DNA of 32,669 bases from Candidatus Thorarchaeota archaeon (GCA_020348985.1 CP070761.1:630354-663022); one strand, 5' to 3'; positions 8,521 through 16,631 are shown, counted from the stretch's first letter. Notes: a model not told the origin generated them from the letters alone. Numbers and translations: made by a program.

Positions 8521-9135
8521 TCATGACTTCAGTATTTCGAAGAATATGCCTAGAGCGAGATTGACAAACTCATCGTCATCTCCAAAATACCCCGGGAAGA
8601 TGATTTGGTAGGTCATCAGCAGCCCAACCAGCCTCTGAATTACTTCTTGCTTGTGCGCCAGCTTGCCAAGAGTGGCTGCTCTTGACTCCGATGCTTTCAA
8701 CATGACGTCAGAAAGCACTCCCATTGCCTGCTGTAGTCCGTCCGTATTCTGGTACTTCTTGACAAACTCTAGGTATTCGTCTGGGTTTGCAAACATCTCA
8801 CTTTGGATTGCAGAAAGAAAATGTCGGTCTGGCCTACGAAGTTCTATGACTTTCTTGAAGATCCAACGAAGTACATCATCAAGGCTCCTGCCTTTCTCAA
8901 TGATTTCGTCTACACTTGACTGTCGCTGAAACTCCTCCACAAATCCCTCAGTTCTTCGAGACATGATCTCAGCAAGAATGTCAACCTTTCCTTTTGGGAA
9001 GTGATAGTAGAGCGTTCCTACGCTCACCTTCGCAACGTAGGCCACCTCGTTCACGTTGAGTTCGAAGTAGCCTTTCTTCTCGATTAGTTCCTGAGCAGTC
9101 TCAACAATCGATTGCCTGGCCTTAGATTTCCTCAT
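8521..9135 (-). CDS. TetR-family transcriptional repressor
   Basis: A 204-residue ligand-responsive repressor. The N-terminal HTH is typical (VETAQELIEKKGYFELNVNE then VAKVSVGTLYYHFPKGK, about 10-50); the remaining residues form the all-helical ligand-binding and dimerisation domain. The gene diverges from the amidohydrolase gene. The 136-base space between them holds palindromic CTCGAATTCGAG sites; one lies right beside its own TATA box, so autorepression and control of the amidohydrolase are likely. ATG 9135 lies about 31 bases from the TATA box, so the mRNA should have almost no leader. The ligand is unknown. Confidence 0.9.
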   Translation of the reverse strand: MRKSKARQSIVETAQELIEKKGYFELNVNEVAYVAKVSVGTLYYHFPKGKVDILAEIMSRRTEGFVEEFQRQSSVDEIIEKGRSLDDVLRWIFKKVIELRRPDRHFLSAIQSEMFANPDEYLEFVKKYQNTDGLQQAMGVLSDVMLKASESRAATLGKLAHKQEVIQRLVGLLMTYQIIFPGYFGDDDEFVNLALGIFFEILKS

Positions 9136-9161
9136 TTTCGACGTTGGATACTGCTCATATC

Positions 9162-9170
9162 GATATAAAG
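9162..9170 (-). promoter_or_regulatory. TATA box of the TetR gene
   Basis: On the minus strand this reads CTTTATATC, centred about 31 bases before the TetR start codon. The perfect palindrome 9172-9185 begins two bases upstream of it, at the position where TFB contacts the promoter. Confidence 0.65.
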
Positions 9171-9171
9171 A

Positions 9172-9185
9172 ACTCGAATTCGAGT
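9172..9185. promoter_or_regulatory. TetR operator O1, perfect 14-bp palindrome
   Basis: ACTCGAATTCGAGT is its own reverse complement. It abuts the TATA box of the TetR gene, so a bound dimer would block assembly of the transcription complex. Assignment to this TetR is by location and by recurrence of the same half-sites at 9231-9254. Confidence 0.7.
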
Positions 9186-9200
9186 CATATTCGAAAACCC

Positions 9201-9206
9201 TATAAG
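9201..9206 (+). promoter_or_regulatory. Probable TATA box of the amidohydrolase gene
   Basis: TATAAG lies about 70 bases before ATG 9272, predicting a start of transcription near 9226-9230, just before the second operator. Confidence 0.45.
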
Positions 9207-9230
9207 CCTTGGAAGTGGATACTAGTATGA

Positions 9231-9254
9231 AATCGAATTCGAGTCGAACTCGAA
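9231..9254. promoter_or_regulatory. TetR operator O2, imperfect palindrome plus extra half-site
   Basis: AATCGAATTCGAGT (9231-9244) differs from the perfect O1 palindrome by one base. It is followed after three bases by a further half-site, ACTCGAA (9248-9254). The cluster lies between the predicted transcription start and the GGTGA ribosome binding site (9261-9265) of the amidohydrolase, so a bound repressor would act as a roadblock there. Confidence 0.65.
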
Positions 9255-9271
9255 CATTATGGTGAAAGATA

Positions 9272-10264
9272 ATGTCAGATGACTATGATTGGATTGATTT
9301 GCATCATCACTTTCTTCCAGACGTCTGGTTGAAATCCCTCGCAGAAATTGGAATTACGGAGATATCGGGAGTGCCTCTTCCGAAATGGAGCCCTGATAGA
9401 GCACTGAAGGATATGGACAACCTGGGAATAGACAAGGCAATCCTCTCACTACCTCTCGTCTACTTCAAGGATGATGAGTTCTCCAGAGGACTGGCAAGGA
9501 AGGTCAACACCTACCTCGCTGAGATGATCAGGAAACATCCCTCTCGTTATGGTGGGCTTGCGTCTATACCTCTTCCCGACATAGATGGGGCGTTTGACGA
9601 GCTCACATTTGCGTTAGACGAGCTCCATCTTGACGGAGTCACACTCATGTCAAACTCTGAGGGTCTGTATCTGGGAGACCCCGAGCTTGAGGAATTCTTT
9701 GCCGAGCTAAACAGACGCAGGACAGTGGTCTTCATACATCCAGGTGATCCGCCATTTGCACACATGAGGAAGCCTGACGTCCCAATTCCTTTCATCGAGT
9801 GGCCCTTTGACACGACACGAGCCGTTGCAAACATGGTATACGGCGGTGTACTTGACAGGTATCCGAATATTCGGTTCATCCTCTCGCACGGTGGCGGGGC
9901 AGTCCCATATCTCGCTTGGAGAATCAGCATACTTGAATACAGACAACGGGACAAGGTCAAGAAGTTCCGGTCTCTGTACGACCTAATCCTCCGTAAACAA
10001 GGACCCTCGACAGGATTGAAACTCTTGAAGAAGATGTACTATGACACAACTGCTGTGACTACCCAGAGTTCCCTGACTACTCTCAAGGCGCTACTAGATC
10101 CATCCCACATTGTTCTCGGGACTGACCTGGGCATGGCTCCGAAGCTGATGGCATCTCTTGTCTTGAGTGATCTGAAAGGCTTCGAGGGATTTGGCGAAGA
10201 GGATTTGAGGGCAATTGCACGAAAGGGAGCCTTGGAGCTGTTCCCAAGACTAGAATCTGTCTGA
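9272..10264 (+). CDS. Amidohydrolase-2 family metal-dependent hydrolase (ACMSD-like)
   Basis: A 330-residue TIM-barrel metalloenzyme of the family that includes aminocarboxymuconate-semialdehyde decarboxylase; members decarboxylate or hydrolyse small acids. The metal-binding H-x-H is in DLHHHFLP (His11/His13). A later strand gives VVFIHPGDPP, a third histidine motif is SHGGGAVPYLAWRI, and the conserved aspartate is in LGTDLGM near residue 283. Where ACMSD has proline and phenylalanine after the aspartate, this protein has LGMAP, so the substrate may differ. GGTGA at 9261-9265 fixes the ATG. It is divergent from, and probably repressed by, the TetR gene. A degraded second copy of its last 80 codons lies at 17608-17858. 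Confidence 0.85.
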   Translation: MSDDYDWIDLHHHFLPDVWLKSLAEIGITEISGVPLPKWSPDRALKDMDNLGIDKAILSLPLVYFKDDEFSRGLARKVNTYLAEMIRKHPSRYGGLASIPLPDIDGAFDELTFALDELHLDGVTLMSNSEGLYLGDPELEEFFAELNRRRTVVFIHPGDPPFAHMRKPDVPIPFIEWPFDTTRAVANMVYGGVLDRYPNIRFILSHGGGAVPYLAWRISILEYRQRDKVKKFRSLYDLILRKQGPSTGLKLLKKMYYDTTAVTTQSSLTTLKALLDPSHIVLGTDLGMAPKLMASLVLSDLKGFEGFGEEDLRAIARKGALELFPRLESV

Positions 10265-10282
10265 AGGCTTGGCTCTCTAACC

Positions 10283-10318
10283 CTATGGAACATTCTCCCA
10301 CAGTTCATTATATACTAA
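10283..10318 (+). promoter_or_regulatory. 36-bp promoter element, copy 1
   Basis: Contains TTATATA (10309-10314 region), about 34 bases before ATG 10345. The whole 36 bases match those at 11736-11771 at 31 positions, including CTATGGA, CCCACAGT and CATTATATA. GAAC (10288-10291) and GTTC (10303-10306) form a short inverted repeat just upstream of the TATA box. Confidence 0.65.
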
Positions 10319-10344
10319 CCAAGCGTTGCTCTGTATGAAATAAC

Positions 10345-10554
10345 ATGGACGAATTCAATGAAATGCAATTATTTGTTGCAGTCACAGTAATGATTGTGGC
10401 AGCGTTGTTGATGGCAGATGGTCGGATTCTAGGCGAAGCTTCAACCAGCCTTGGCAGGATTCTGTTGATTGTAGCAATGCCTATAGTTGTCAAGAGCAGG
10501 AAGTCCCGCATTGTGACTGATGCTCAAAGAGAGACACTAAAAGAGGGTCAATGA
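10345..10554 (+). CDS. Small two-helix membrane protein, 69 aa
   Basis: The 69-residue product has two hydrophobic segments (LFVAVTVMIVAALLMADG, about 8-25, and LGRILLIVAMPIVV, about 36-49) and a charged tail (KSRKSRIVTDAQRETLKE). I do not recognise a family. It is probably an integral membrane peptide. Its promoter is nearly identical to that of the ABC ATPase gene 1.45 kb downstream, which suggests it works with, or is regulated together with, that transporter. An inverted repeat (GAGGGTCA / TGACCCTC) spans its stop codon. Confidence 0.65.
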   Translation: MDEFNEMQLFVAVTVMIVAALLMADGRILGEASTSLGRILLIVAMPIVVKSRKSRIVTDAQRETLKEGQ

Positions 10555-10567
10555 CCCTCCGCTCTTT
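10543..10567 (+). terminator. Possible hairpin over the stop codon
   Basis: GAGGGTCA and TGACCCTC flank a single base around the stop codon, with further pairing of AAAGAG upstream to CTCTTT downstream. No clear T-run follows immediately, so it may be a terminator or only a stable 3' end. Confidence 0.3.
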
Positions 10568-10682
10568 GAGCATTACTTCCTTTTGGACTCATCCCATCGA
10601 GTTATATCCTGCCTAGTTTCAAGCTTCCGCAGACATTGGGTGTTGCAGGTTGGAATCCAGTCAGCATGATCAAGAAGAGTTA

Positions 10683-11390
10683 ATGGCCAGTCAGAGAAGG
10701 ATTCTACGCTTGATGCGCAGAAGTCACCGTTTCTTGATGGGTCACATCTTCTCTACAGTGTTCGGAATGTACATTGTGATGCTGTGGGTAGTCCTGGTCA
10801 TTGCAATGATGGATCTCCCTCTCGAACACCTCTCTATTGCGTTTGTAATAATCGTCCTCCCGATTCTTATTCTTCCTCTTCAATACAAATCTGCCAAAGA
10901 CAAATTCGGAGCTCTCCAGCAGGCTGGAGATGCCCTCAATGAGATTCAGGACACACTTGATGAGAGGCAAATTGCTTCAGGTTTGACATCGTATATCTTC
11001 CTCATCTTTGATGTAATTAGACCCGGCGACACTTTGGATGACATTTCCTCAAAGAATGATGCTGAGCATCTTAGGAAAAACCTCTCTGACTTGACAAGGC
11101 GTGTGATTACTGAGGTCATCTTTCTTGGTGCGATGTATACGTATCTCATCGTCAATTTCTTGATTCCAGAGTTCATCTCTGCCATTGAACAAGGGGGGCA
11201 GCTGCTTTTCCCACTCGCATTCCTTTGTGTGATTATTGCTGTAATGGTAACAAGGTGGTTCATTTTCTTCTACTGGCGGCTCCTAGTAGGCCGATGGCTC
11301 AAGTTCTATCAAGGCTTCATTGCCTGGGGCGAAGAACTGGAACGAATGTTCACAGGTGCTGCAAAAGATAATCATGGGAGGACACACTAG
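10683..11390 (+). CDS. Four-helix membrane protein, function unknown
   Basis: The 235-residue product has two hydrophobic helices near the N-terminus (IFSTVFGMYIVMLWVVLVIA and IAFVIIVLPILILPL), a soluble helical linker of about 80 residues with coiled-coil character, and two more helices near the C-terminus. I do not recognise the family. ATG 10683 is chosen; an in-frame TTG at 10650 would add 11 residues, and a TATA-like GTTATATCC near 10602 serves either. Its TAG overlaps the GTG of the next gene by one base, so the two are translationally coupled. It probably acts with the winged-helix protein and the ABC transporter. Confidence 0.7.
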   Translation: MASQRRILRLMRRSHRFLMGHIFSTVFGMYIVMLWVVLVIAMMDLPLEHLSIAFVIIVLPILILPLQYKSAKDKFGALQQAGDALNEIQDTLDERQIASGLTSYIFLIFDVIRPGDTLDDISSKNDAEHLRKNLSDLTRRVITEVIFLGAMYTYLIVNFLIPEFISAIEQGGQLLFPLAFLCVIIAVMVTRWFIFFYWRLLVGRWLKFYQGFIAWGEELERMFTGAAKDNHGRTH

Positions 11391-11734
11391 TGGAACCTCC
11401 TACAATTCGCCCTCGATCATGGACGCCGGGTCCGAGAAGAACTAAGTACGAGCGATGGGTGGAACTTCTTGAAGCCTGCGTATGGCAGTCCAGAACTCAG
11501 AGCTGGTTGATGCGTCACTTGGGATTGAAGACACAGATGATCAAAGAAGACCTTGATTTCCTGGTCGCTGCTGGACTCTTCAAACAGGTCGACGAACCAG
11601 AGGCTGGCATCTACGTATTCAGGACCACTGAAAAGGGCCGGGAAGCCTTGGAGCAGTTCTACACATTAGTGACACAATTCTTCACTGGTGGGCCGGACTC
11701 AACAAAACTCGCGGCCTTCTTAGTCATGACATAG
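11390..11734 (+). CDS. Winged-helix DNA-binding protein, 114 aa
   Basis: A 114-residue protein of the archaeal winged-helix type. A recognition region (SWLMRHLGLKTQMIKEDLDFLVAAGLFKQV) is followed by a wing and the usual YVFRTTEKGREALEQF ending. It starts at GTG, with a strong GGGAGG ribosome binding site 8 bases upstream, and overlaps the preceding membrane-protein stop. Position suggests it regulates the surrounding membrane/ABC genes; the 36-bp promoter elements on either side are obvious candidate targets. No effector domain is present, so it may sense its signal through the coupled membrane protein. Confidence 0.8.
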   Translation: MEPPTIRPRSWTPGPRRTKYERWVELLEACVWQSRTQSWLMRHLGLKTQMIKEDLDFLVAAGLFKQVDEPEAGIYVFRTTEKGREALEQFYTLVTQFFTGGPDSTKLAAFLVMT

Positions 11735-11735
11735 A

Positions 11736-11771
11736 CTATGGACCTTTTTCCCACAGTCCATTATATAGTAA
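11736..11771 (+). promoter_or_regulatory. 36-bp promoter element, copy 2
   Basis: Upstream of the ABC ATPase gene, with TTATATA centred about 36 bases before ATG 11800. It matches copy 1 at 31 of 36 positions. Here the inverted repeat is ATGGAC (11738-11743) and GTCCAT (11756-11761). In copy 1 the arm bases change together (GAAC/GTTC instead of GGAC/GTCC), so the pairing is kept. Confidence 0.65.
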
Positions 11772-11799
11772 ATCTTCATTGTCTTTCATGTGAATAGTC

Positions 11800-12570
11800 A
11801 TGAAAGATGATGTACTTTCGATAACTACCAAAGGACTCACGAAGTCCTTTGGGTCAGTGATGGCTGTGGCTGGATTGGACCTCATAGTTCCAGTTGGTAC
11901 ACGCTTTGCACTTCTTGGCCCAAACGGGGCAGGCAAGACGACCACGGTACGGATGCTCACTGGTCTGATGAGGCCAACAAGTGGGAGAGCTTCAGTTTTT
12001 GGCCATGACATCGTTTCCCAAAAGGACGAGGTCAAAGCAATAACGGGCCTCTTGCCAGAGACGCCAGGACTCTACTCAAAGCTCTCTGCTGCTGAATTCC
12101 TGGAATTCATTGGTGCGCTCAATCGCTTGCAGGCAGATGTTCTCTATGATCGGATAGACTCCCTACTCTCGATTCTGGGACTAGAAAGTAGACAAGACGA
12201 CCTTCTTGAATCATACTCCTCTGGAATGAAGCAGAAGGTCCTGATCGCCTCAACCCTGCTCCATGAGCCAAAGGTCGCGTTCCTAGATGAACCGACTTCA
12301 AGACTTGATCCGTCAGCCAGTGTACTGGTGAAGGAACTAATCCTTGCACTCGCGGAGGAGACCAAAACGACTTTCTTCATTTGCACTCACATGACGAGCT
12401 TTGCACACGACATCAGTGATGTCATAGGCATCCTTAACGAAGGAGAGCTTGTGACTGTAGGGTCGCCAGACGAGATTCTTGAATCAGCTCGTGCTTCAAG
12501 TCTCGAAGAGGCGTACTTGAAGATCGTTGGTAGAAAAGTAGACCGCGAAGCACTGCTCTCATGGAGGTAA
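11800..12570 (+). CDS. ABC transporter ATP-binding protein
   Basis: The ATPase subunit of an ABC exporter, 256 residues. Walker A is GPNGAGKTTT (40-49), the Q-loop region reads GLLPETPGLY with Glu in place of Gln as in many ABC-2-type ATPases, the signature is YSSGMKQK (139-146), Walker B is VAFLDEP (159-165), and the H-loop His is in FICTHMTS (His197). All catalytic elements are present. Its stop overlaps the start of the membrane subunit by 10 bases, so the two are made together. ATG 11800 sits behind the TATA box and is the only sensible start. The substrate is unknown. Confidence 0.92.
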   Translation: MKDDVLSITTKGLTKSFGSVMAVAGLDLIVPVGTRFALLGPNGAGKTTTVRMLTGLMRPTSGRASVFGHDIVSQKDEVKAITGLLPETPGLYSKLSAAEFLEFIGALNRLQADVLYDRIDSLLSILGLESRQDDLLESYSSGMKQKVLIASTLLHEPKVAFLDEPTSRLDPSASVLVKELILALAEETKTTFFICTHMTSFAHDISDVIGILNEGELVTVGSPDEILESARASSLEEAYLKIVGRKVDREALLSWR

Positions 12571-14216
12571 CCAAGGTGACTAGAAACTGGTTCCACATTG
12601 CGAAGGCCGAGTTTCAGGTCCAGACAAGCGGCTTCAGGTTGCATAGGAAGTCAGTCGTACTCGGCTTTTTCTCACTAGGGGTTGTCTGGGCCCTCATTAT
12701 CGCACCGTATCTGATGGCCTTCGTACTCACTGAGACCCTCGGAATTCCTCAACAGGTTCTTGTCATGATCATGCCAGGACTTCTACGTGCGGGCGTCATG
12801 TTAGTCTGGGTTATACTCCTGATTCTGCCTCTATCAAACGCTTTGCAAGAAGTCAAGCTAGGTCAGTGGGAGATTCTACTTAGCAACAATGTCAAAACCC
12901 GTGAAATCCTTGTCGGCTCGTTTGTTGGAAAGCTAACTGTCTATGGGATCTACGTACTTTATCTCGCTCCACTCTTGGTAGCACCATTTGCTCATGTCTT
13001 GGATGTCGCCCCTATTGGACAGGCACTCATGTACTTCACAGTGTTTCTGACAACTGTGGGTACTATTTGGCTGTCTCAGCTTCTGGTAACTGCGATTCAA
13101 TCAAGGCTAGGAGCTTCACCTAGAGGGAAGGATATTGCTAACGCAGTAGCGATTGCACTTAGTTTTGTGGCAATTCTACCACTCGTGGGTCTACAGCTCT
13201 TCGCACCCTTGATGTCTGAGATTCTGGGAATGAATGTGTTCTTGGTTTTTCCGTTCACATGGAGTGCAGATCTCATGTCACAGATAGCAGTCGCATTCAA
13301 CGGAATCGGATTGGCCGCTGGAGGTCTAGACATGGCTCTAGGTCTTCATTGGTCTAGCAATGCTTTGCTTCTCGGATTATTCAGTATAACATTGATCGTT
13401 CTAGGACTGGTGTCTGCAGATCATCTGTTCACAATCCGAGTAAGCACCAAAGCCAAATCTGTGGCAAACAAACAGAGTGAGAACGTCATACTGCGTGGAG
13501 TTCGCAGAGTTGCAGGGGTCTCGTTTGGAGTGCTTGTCGTGACTGGCTTCAAGGACTTCGCACGAAAAGCCCAGAACCTATCTCGCCTGGCCCTGTTGCT
13601 GCTCCTCGCCTCGATAGCTCCGGTCTTCATCCACGTAAGAGGTGGGGAACTTGACCTGACATCAGTCAATGTGATGATGTCATTGATGCTTGGTTTCCTG
13701 GGTGCACAAGTCTTTGGCGGTACTGGTTTCCTCGAGTCTAAGGATCAGCTATGGATGATTCAAGCAGCCCCACATGGTGTGAAGAGATACATGGAAGCAA
13801 AGACTGTTCAGTCTATCCTTCTCATTGCTCCTATTGTTCTTGTCCCAGCTTTGCTTTACACGGCGCTGCTTGGACTTTCGGCAAGTCAAGTCCTCTTCCT
13901 AGTGTCAACCTCATTCATGAGCTGTGTAGGTGGGGCCCTAGTAGGCATAGGAATCGCAGCAAGCAACCCTACATATGAAGACACCAAGAGTGGGGCTTAT
14001 ACAACCAACAACATCAGAGCCATGGGGTTGGTAGCTGTATCGTTCATGTGGTACTTTGTCGCCGATATGGTTCTATCCATACTCGGCTTCAGTGCAGTGA
14101 TGAACTACATCTGGGAATCGCAAGTCCTTTCCATTTTGGCTCAGGTCATGCCTCTACCGATTGTTGGACTGGCCGTAGTCCTTGTGGGTTCCGTTCGATT
14201 GTCAAACCGAGAATGA
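12561..14216 (+). CDS. ABC-2-like permease subunit
   Basis: A 551-residue integral membrane protein with about 12 hydrophobic helices, forming the channel of the exporter whose ATPase is directly upstream. The N-terminal 30 residues are basic and soluble (HIAKAEFQVQTSGFRLHRKS), followed by paired helices. A cytosolic segment in the middle (SADHLFTIRVSTKAKSVANK...KDFARKAQNLSRL) resembles the two-half architecture of archaeal ABC-2 permeases of this size. Overlap with the ATPase means translational coupling. No binding protein is present, so export, perhaps of a lipid, peptide or drug, is the likely direction. Confidence 0.85.
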   Translation: MEVTKVTRNWFHIAKAEFQVQTSGFRLHRKSVVLGFFSLGVVWALIIAPYLMAFVLTETLGIPQQVLVMIMPGLLRAGVMLVWVILLILPLSNALQEVKLGQWEILLSNNVKTREILVGSFVGKLTVYGIYVLYLAPLLVAPFAHVLDVAPIGQALMYFTVFLTTVGTIWLSQLLVTAIQSRLGASPRGKDIANAVAIALSFVAILPLVGLQLFAPLMSEILGMNVFLVFPFTWSADLMSQIAVAFNGIGLAAGGLDMALGLHWSSNALLLGLFSITLIVLGLVSADHLFTIRVSTKAKSVANKQSENVILRGVRRVAGVSFGVLVVTGFKDFARKAQNLSRLALLLLLASIAPVFIHVRGGELDLTSVNVMMSLMLGFLGAQVFGGTGFLESKDQLWMIQAAPHGVKRYMEAKTVQSILLIAPIVLVPALLYTALLGLSASQVLFLVSTSFMSCVGGALVGIGIAASNPTYEDTKSGAYTTNNIRAMGLVAVSFMWYFVADMVLSILGFSAVMNYIWESQVLSILAQVMPLPIVGLAVVLVGSVRLSNRE

Positions 14217-14236
14217 CCCTCCACGTGTAGTCTAAA

Positions 14237-14260
14237 GGGGGCGCAGTCCCCCTCCCTTTT
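14237..14260 (+). terminator. GC-rich hairpin with T-run after the ABC operon
   Basis: GGGGG (14237-14241), a 6-base loop and CCCCC (14248-14252), ending in TTTT, lie 20 bases after the permease stop and before the convergent acyltransferase. Flanking A and T tracts would let it work for both strands. Confidence 0.55.
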
Positions 14261-14293
14261 CAAACGACCCTGTCTCTCATTAGAGGGGACGCT

Positions 14294-15472
14294 TCACCCA
14301 AGTACACGAGAGAAATACGGTATCTTTCTGATTAGCGCACTTAGAAAGAAGATCAAAGGCACTCCTACAAGAGCAACAATGAAGAATTTCACCATTGCGG
14401 GCAGAGCTACTGGGATTAGAAGAATCATTAGACATACGACAACGATTGCATGGATTATGTAGGCAGTATATGCACTGCCTCCCATATTGCCTGCAATCCT
14501 GTTAGTTCGATTCAACCTGGTCTTAAAAACATGGAGCACTCCAATGGATATTGAGATTAGTGCTATTCCCTCCCAAAAAGAGTAGACCAGCGATTCCAAT
14601 GTTAATCCGCCCATGAATGGAGCAAAATCTGGGCTTTCCAAGTTGACAAAGGCCACAACAATAAGAGGCAGCGTGACCAGCGTAAGGACCGCTACTCCTA
14701 TCCATCGCGTGGCTTGAGACCTTGACAGACTGTCAAACCATCCCCCATAGTATGCCAAAATACCAATCCAGAACATGAACACATAGTGAGTGAAGTGTCC
14801 TAGCTGGAAATTGACGACAAATGTCACTCCAATAGGGCTAACTGTCCTAACCACGAACGAAATCCCGCCCAATGCGACAGTCGCTAATATCAGTATTCTA
14901 TCTCTTGGAAATGAATTCATGTACCAAGGAGTTGACTCTGTTGAAGGACGATAGCTTCGATAGATAACATACATTCCAGAAAAGATCAGTAGCGCCATTA
15001 GAAACCATAGATGATCTACACCAATGACTAGGTTGCTCATGCGATTCACCATAATCTCTGCAAAAGTAATGTTCAAACCATATGCATAATTCTTGGCAGC
15101 AAATTCCACTATGGGGGAGACAATCGCGGCATAGACCACCAATGGAATGCCCAATCTGACTAGTCTACCTCTGAAGAAGTTTCTCCCACCTTTCTTCTCA
15201 AATGACGGTGGCGTGAAGTATCCTGCCAGCAGAAAGAAGAATGCCATGAAGTATGACTGATTTATGGCATTGAAGAGTGTGAACAGAATTACCGTCATAT
15301 TATCAATCGGATTGAAATCGGCTTCATAAAGCAGCCATCCACCTGCCCCTCCATAGCCAATAGAAATGTGATGTAGAATCACTAGGATTGTCAGATAGGT
15401 TCTAATGTTGTCCATATAGAAAACTCTGGAAGACCTTGGGGAGTTTGTGGGTGACGCTCCAAATTCTGTCAA
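14294..15472 (-). CDS. Membrane acyltransferase, acyltransferase-3 family
   Basis: A 392-residue multi-pass membrane protein of the family that moves acyl groups from acyl-CoA to sugars, lipids or peptides. The diagnostic N-terminal stretch is present: FYMDNIRTYLTILVILHHISIGYG, with the conserved His in the first helix. About ten hydrophobic helices follow, including FLLAGYFTPPSF and LWFLMALLIFSGMYVIYRSY. The frame opens at 15580, but the extra codons overlap the terminator of the upstream gene. TTG 15472 has GAGG seven bases upstream and a TATA-like TTTATACTT about 45 bases before it, so it is preferred; ATG 15415 would cut into the family motif. Confidence 0.85.
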   Translation of the reverse strand: MTEFGASPTNSPRSSRVFYMDNIRTYLTILVILHHISIGYGGAGGWLLYEADFNPIDNMTVILFTLFNAINQSYFMAFFFLLAGYFTPPSFEKKGGRNFFRGRLVRLGIPLVVYAAIVSPIVEFAAKNYAYGLNITFAEIMVNRMSNLVIGVDHLWFLMALLIFSGMYVIYRSYRPSTESTPWYMNSFPRDRILILATVALGGISFVVRTVSPIGVTFVVNFQLGHFTHYVFMFWIGILAYYGGWFDSLSRSQATRWIGVAVLTLVTLPLIVVAFVNLESPDFAPFMGGLTLESLVYSFWEGIALISISIGVLHVFKTRLNRTNRIAGNMGGSAYTAYIIHAIVVVCLMILLIPVALPAMVKFFIVALVGVPLIFFLSALIRKIPYFSRVLG

Positions 15473-15530
15473 ACTGTTATCCTCGACCAAAGCCACAGCG
15501 GAAGGAAACCGTCTGATAAGTATAAAGATA

Positions 15531-15557
15531 GGGAGGGAGCACAAAGGACCCCCTCCC
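15531..15557 (-). terminator. Terminator hairpin of the CAAX protease gene
   Basis: GGGAGGG (15531-15537) and CCCTCCC (15551-15557) form a perfect 7-bp stem with a 13-base loop, 29 bases beyond the protease stop. On the minus strand a T-rich stretch (TATCTTTATAC) follows, which also holds the TATA element of the acyltransferase. Confidence 0.5.
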
Positions 15558-15585
15558 CTTGACATCACTTTGATTGACAACGGGT

Positions 15586-16470
15586 CTAGCTCGTCGCGCC
15601 AGTCGTCAAAGATCTTCCATATCTCCTTATGACGATTGAAGCGACAATCCAGAGGACAACTGCGAGAGTTAAGAACCAGGTTGTTTCAGTTACAGGTAGT
15701 TGAATAACCGGAGTAAGGGCCAACAGAAATCCCGTAGAGCTTCCATGCATTAGCTGTATCATCAAGACGCTCTCGTCTGTGTTATTGTAGACCCAGACTT
15801 GAAGCACTCTCATGGCGGTCATCCCGACCATCCACATTGAAATGAAATATGGAATAAAGTAGATTCCAAGAGATTGACTAGACCCAAGAATGCCTGCCAT
15901 AAGATGCCAGACTCCATGTATTAGTCCAACACCGACAGCGGCATTAAACGAGTCAGTGTTGGCTCGCAGTGTTGGATACAGGAATCCCATCCATCCAATT
16001 TCCTCAAAGAAGCCCGTAATTAAGCCTAGGATGACTCCAAGCGTAAAGAATCCTGGGGCATAGACAGGAGAAAGTAGGATTGATAGGCTCGTGAGAACGA
16101 ACAGGATTAGAATTGGAGGCAGGAATAGTGCAACTGCGTACCAGGAGATGCCATTTCTCCAGCGTTTCATTCGTGAGAAAAGATTGGTGAGTCCATCCTT
16201 TCCATCAACAATGTATGTTACGGAGATTCCTGCTACACTTGGACCTGCTAGCATTGTCAGCCACATGTACAACCCATCGAGGAGCGTTACAATCTCGCCA
16301 CTCAGGAGTTTCGGGCCTGCAATCAAGAAAGAACCAATCCACGGTATCAGATACGCCACTAGGGTGTAATAGACAACTGGATGTCTTCTGATGTGATTGA
16401 CGATTCTATTCGAGTTGCTTGCACTTACCTCATCAGGATCTGATTCAACTGTAATTGCTATTCTCTTCAT
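15586..16470 (-). CDS. CPBP-family (CAAX/Abi) intramembrane protease-like protein
   Basis: A 294-residue membrane protein with 7-8 helices. CPBP enzymes cleave near the membrane after prenyl modification or act in peptide maturation. Motif 1 is FFEEIGWMGF (Glu156, Glu157) and motif 2 is IHGVWHL (His185, His189). Family members normally have E-E-x-x-x-R; here the sixth position is Met161, not Arg, so activity is uncertain. ATG 16470 has GGTGA eight bases upstream; the ATG at 16485 contains that site and has none of its own, so it is less likely. It diverges from the Lrp-type gene, with about 160 bases between. Confidence 0.82.
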   Translation of the reverse strand: MKRIAITVESDPDEVSASNSNRIVNHIRRHPVVYYTLVAYLIPWIGSFLIAGPKLLSGEIVTLLDGLYMWLTMLAGPSVAGISVTYIVDGKDGLTNLFSRMKRWRNGISWYAVALFLPPILILFVLTSLSILLSPVYAPGFFTLGVILGLITGFFEEIGWMGFLYPTLRANTDSFNAAVGVGLIHGVWHLMAGILGSSQSLGIYFIPYFISMWMVGMTAMRVLQVWVYNNTDESVLMIQLMHGSSTGFLLALTPVIQLPVTETTWFLTLAVVLWIVASIVIRRYGRSLTTGATS

Positions 16471-16562
16471 GTTGTAATTCACCATTAGTATTGATTCAAG
16501 TATTGACCTGAAGAGAAGATAGAAGAAACATTGGCCACAAGTGACTGAAGAAATCCACCCAA

Positions 16563-16570
16563 ATTATAAG
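16563..16570 (+). promoter_or_regulatory. TATA-like element upstream of the Lrp-type gene
   Basis: ATTATAAG lies about 65 bases before ATG 16632. AGGTG at 16617-16621 is a ribosome binding site 10 bases before the start, consistent with a leader of about 40 bases. Confidence 0.45.
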
Positions 16571-16631
16571 ACCCCTTTTCTGATTCTGAACCAGCTCCTT
16601 TACATTCTGAAAAAACAGGTGCGAAGATCGT

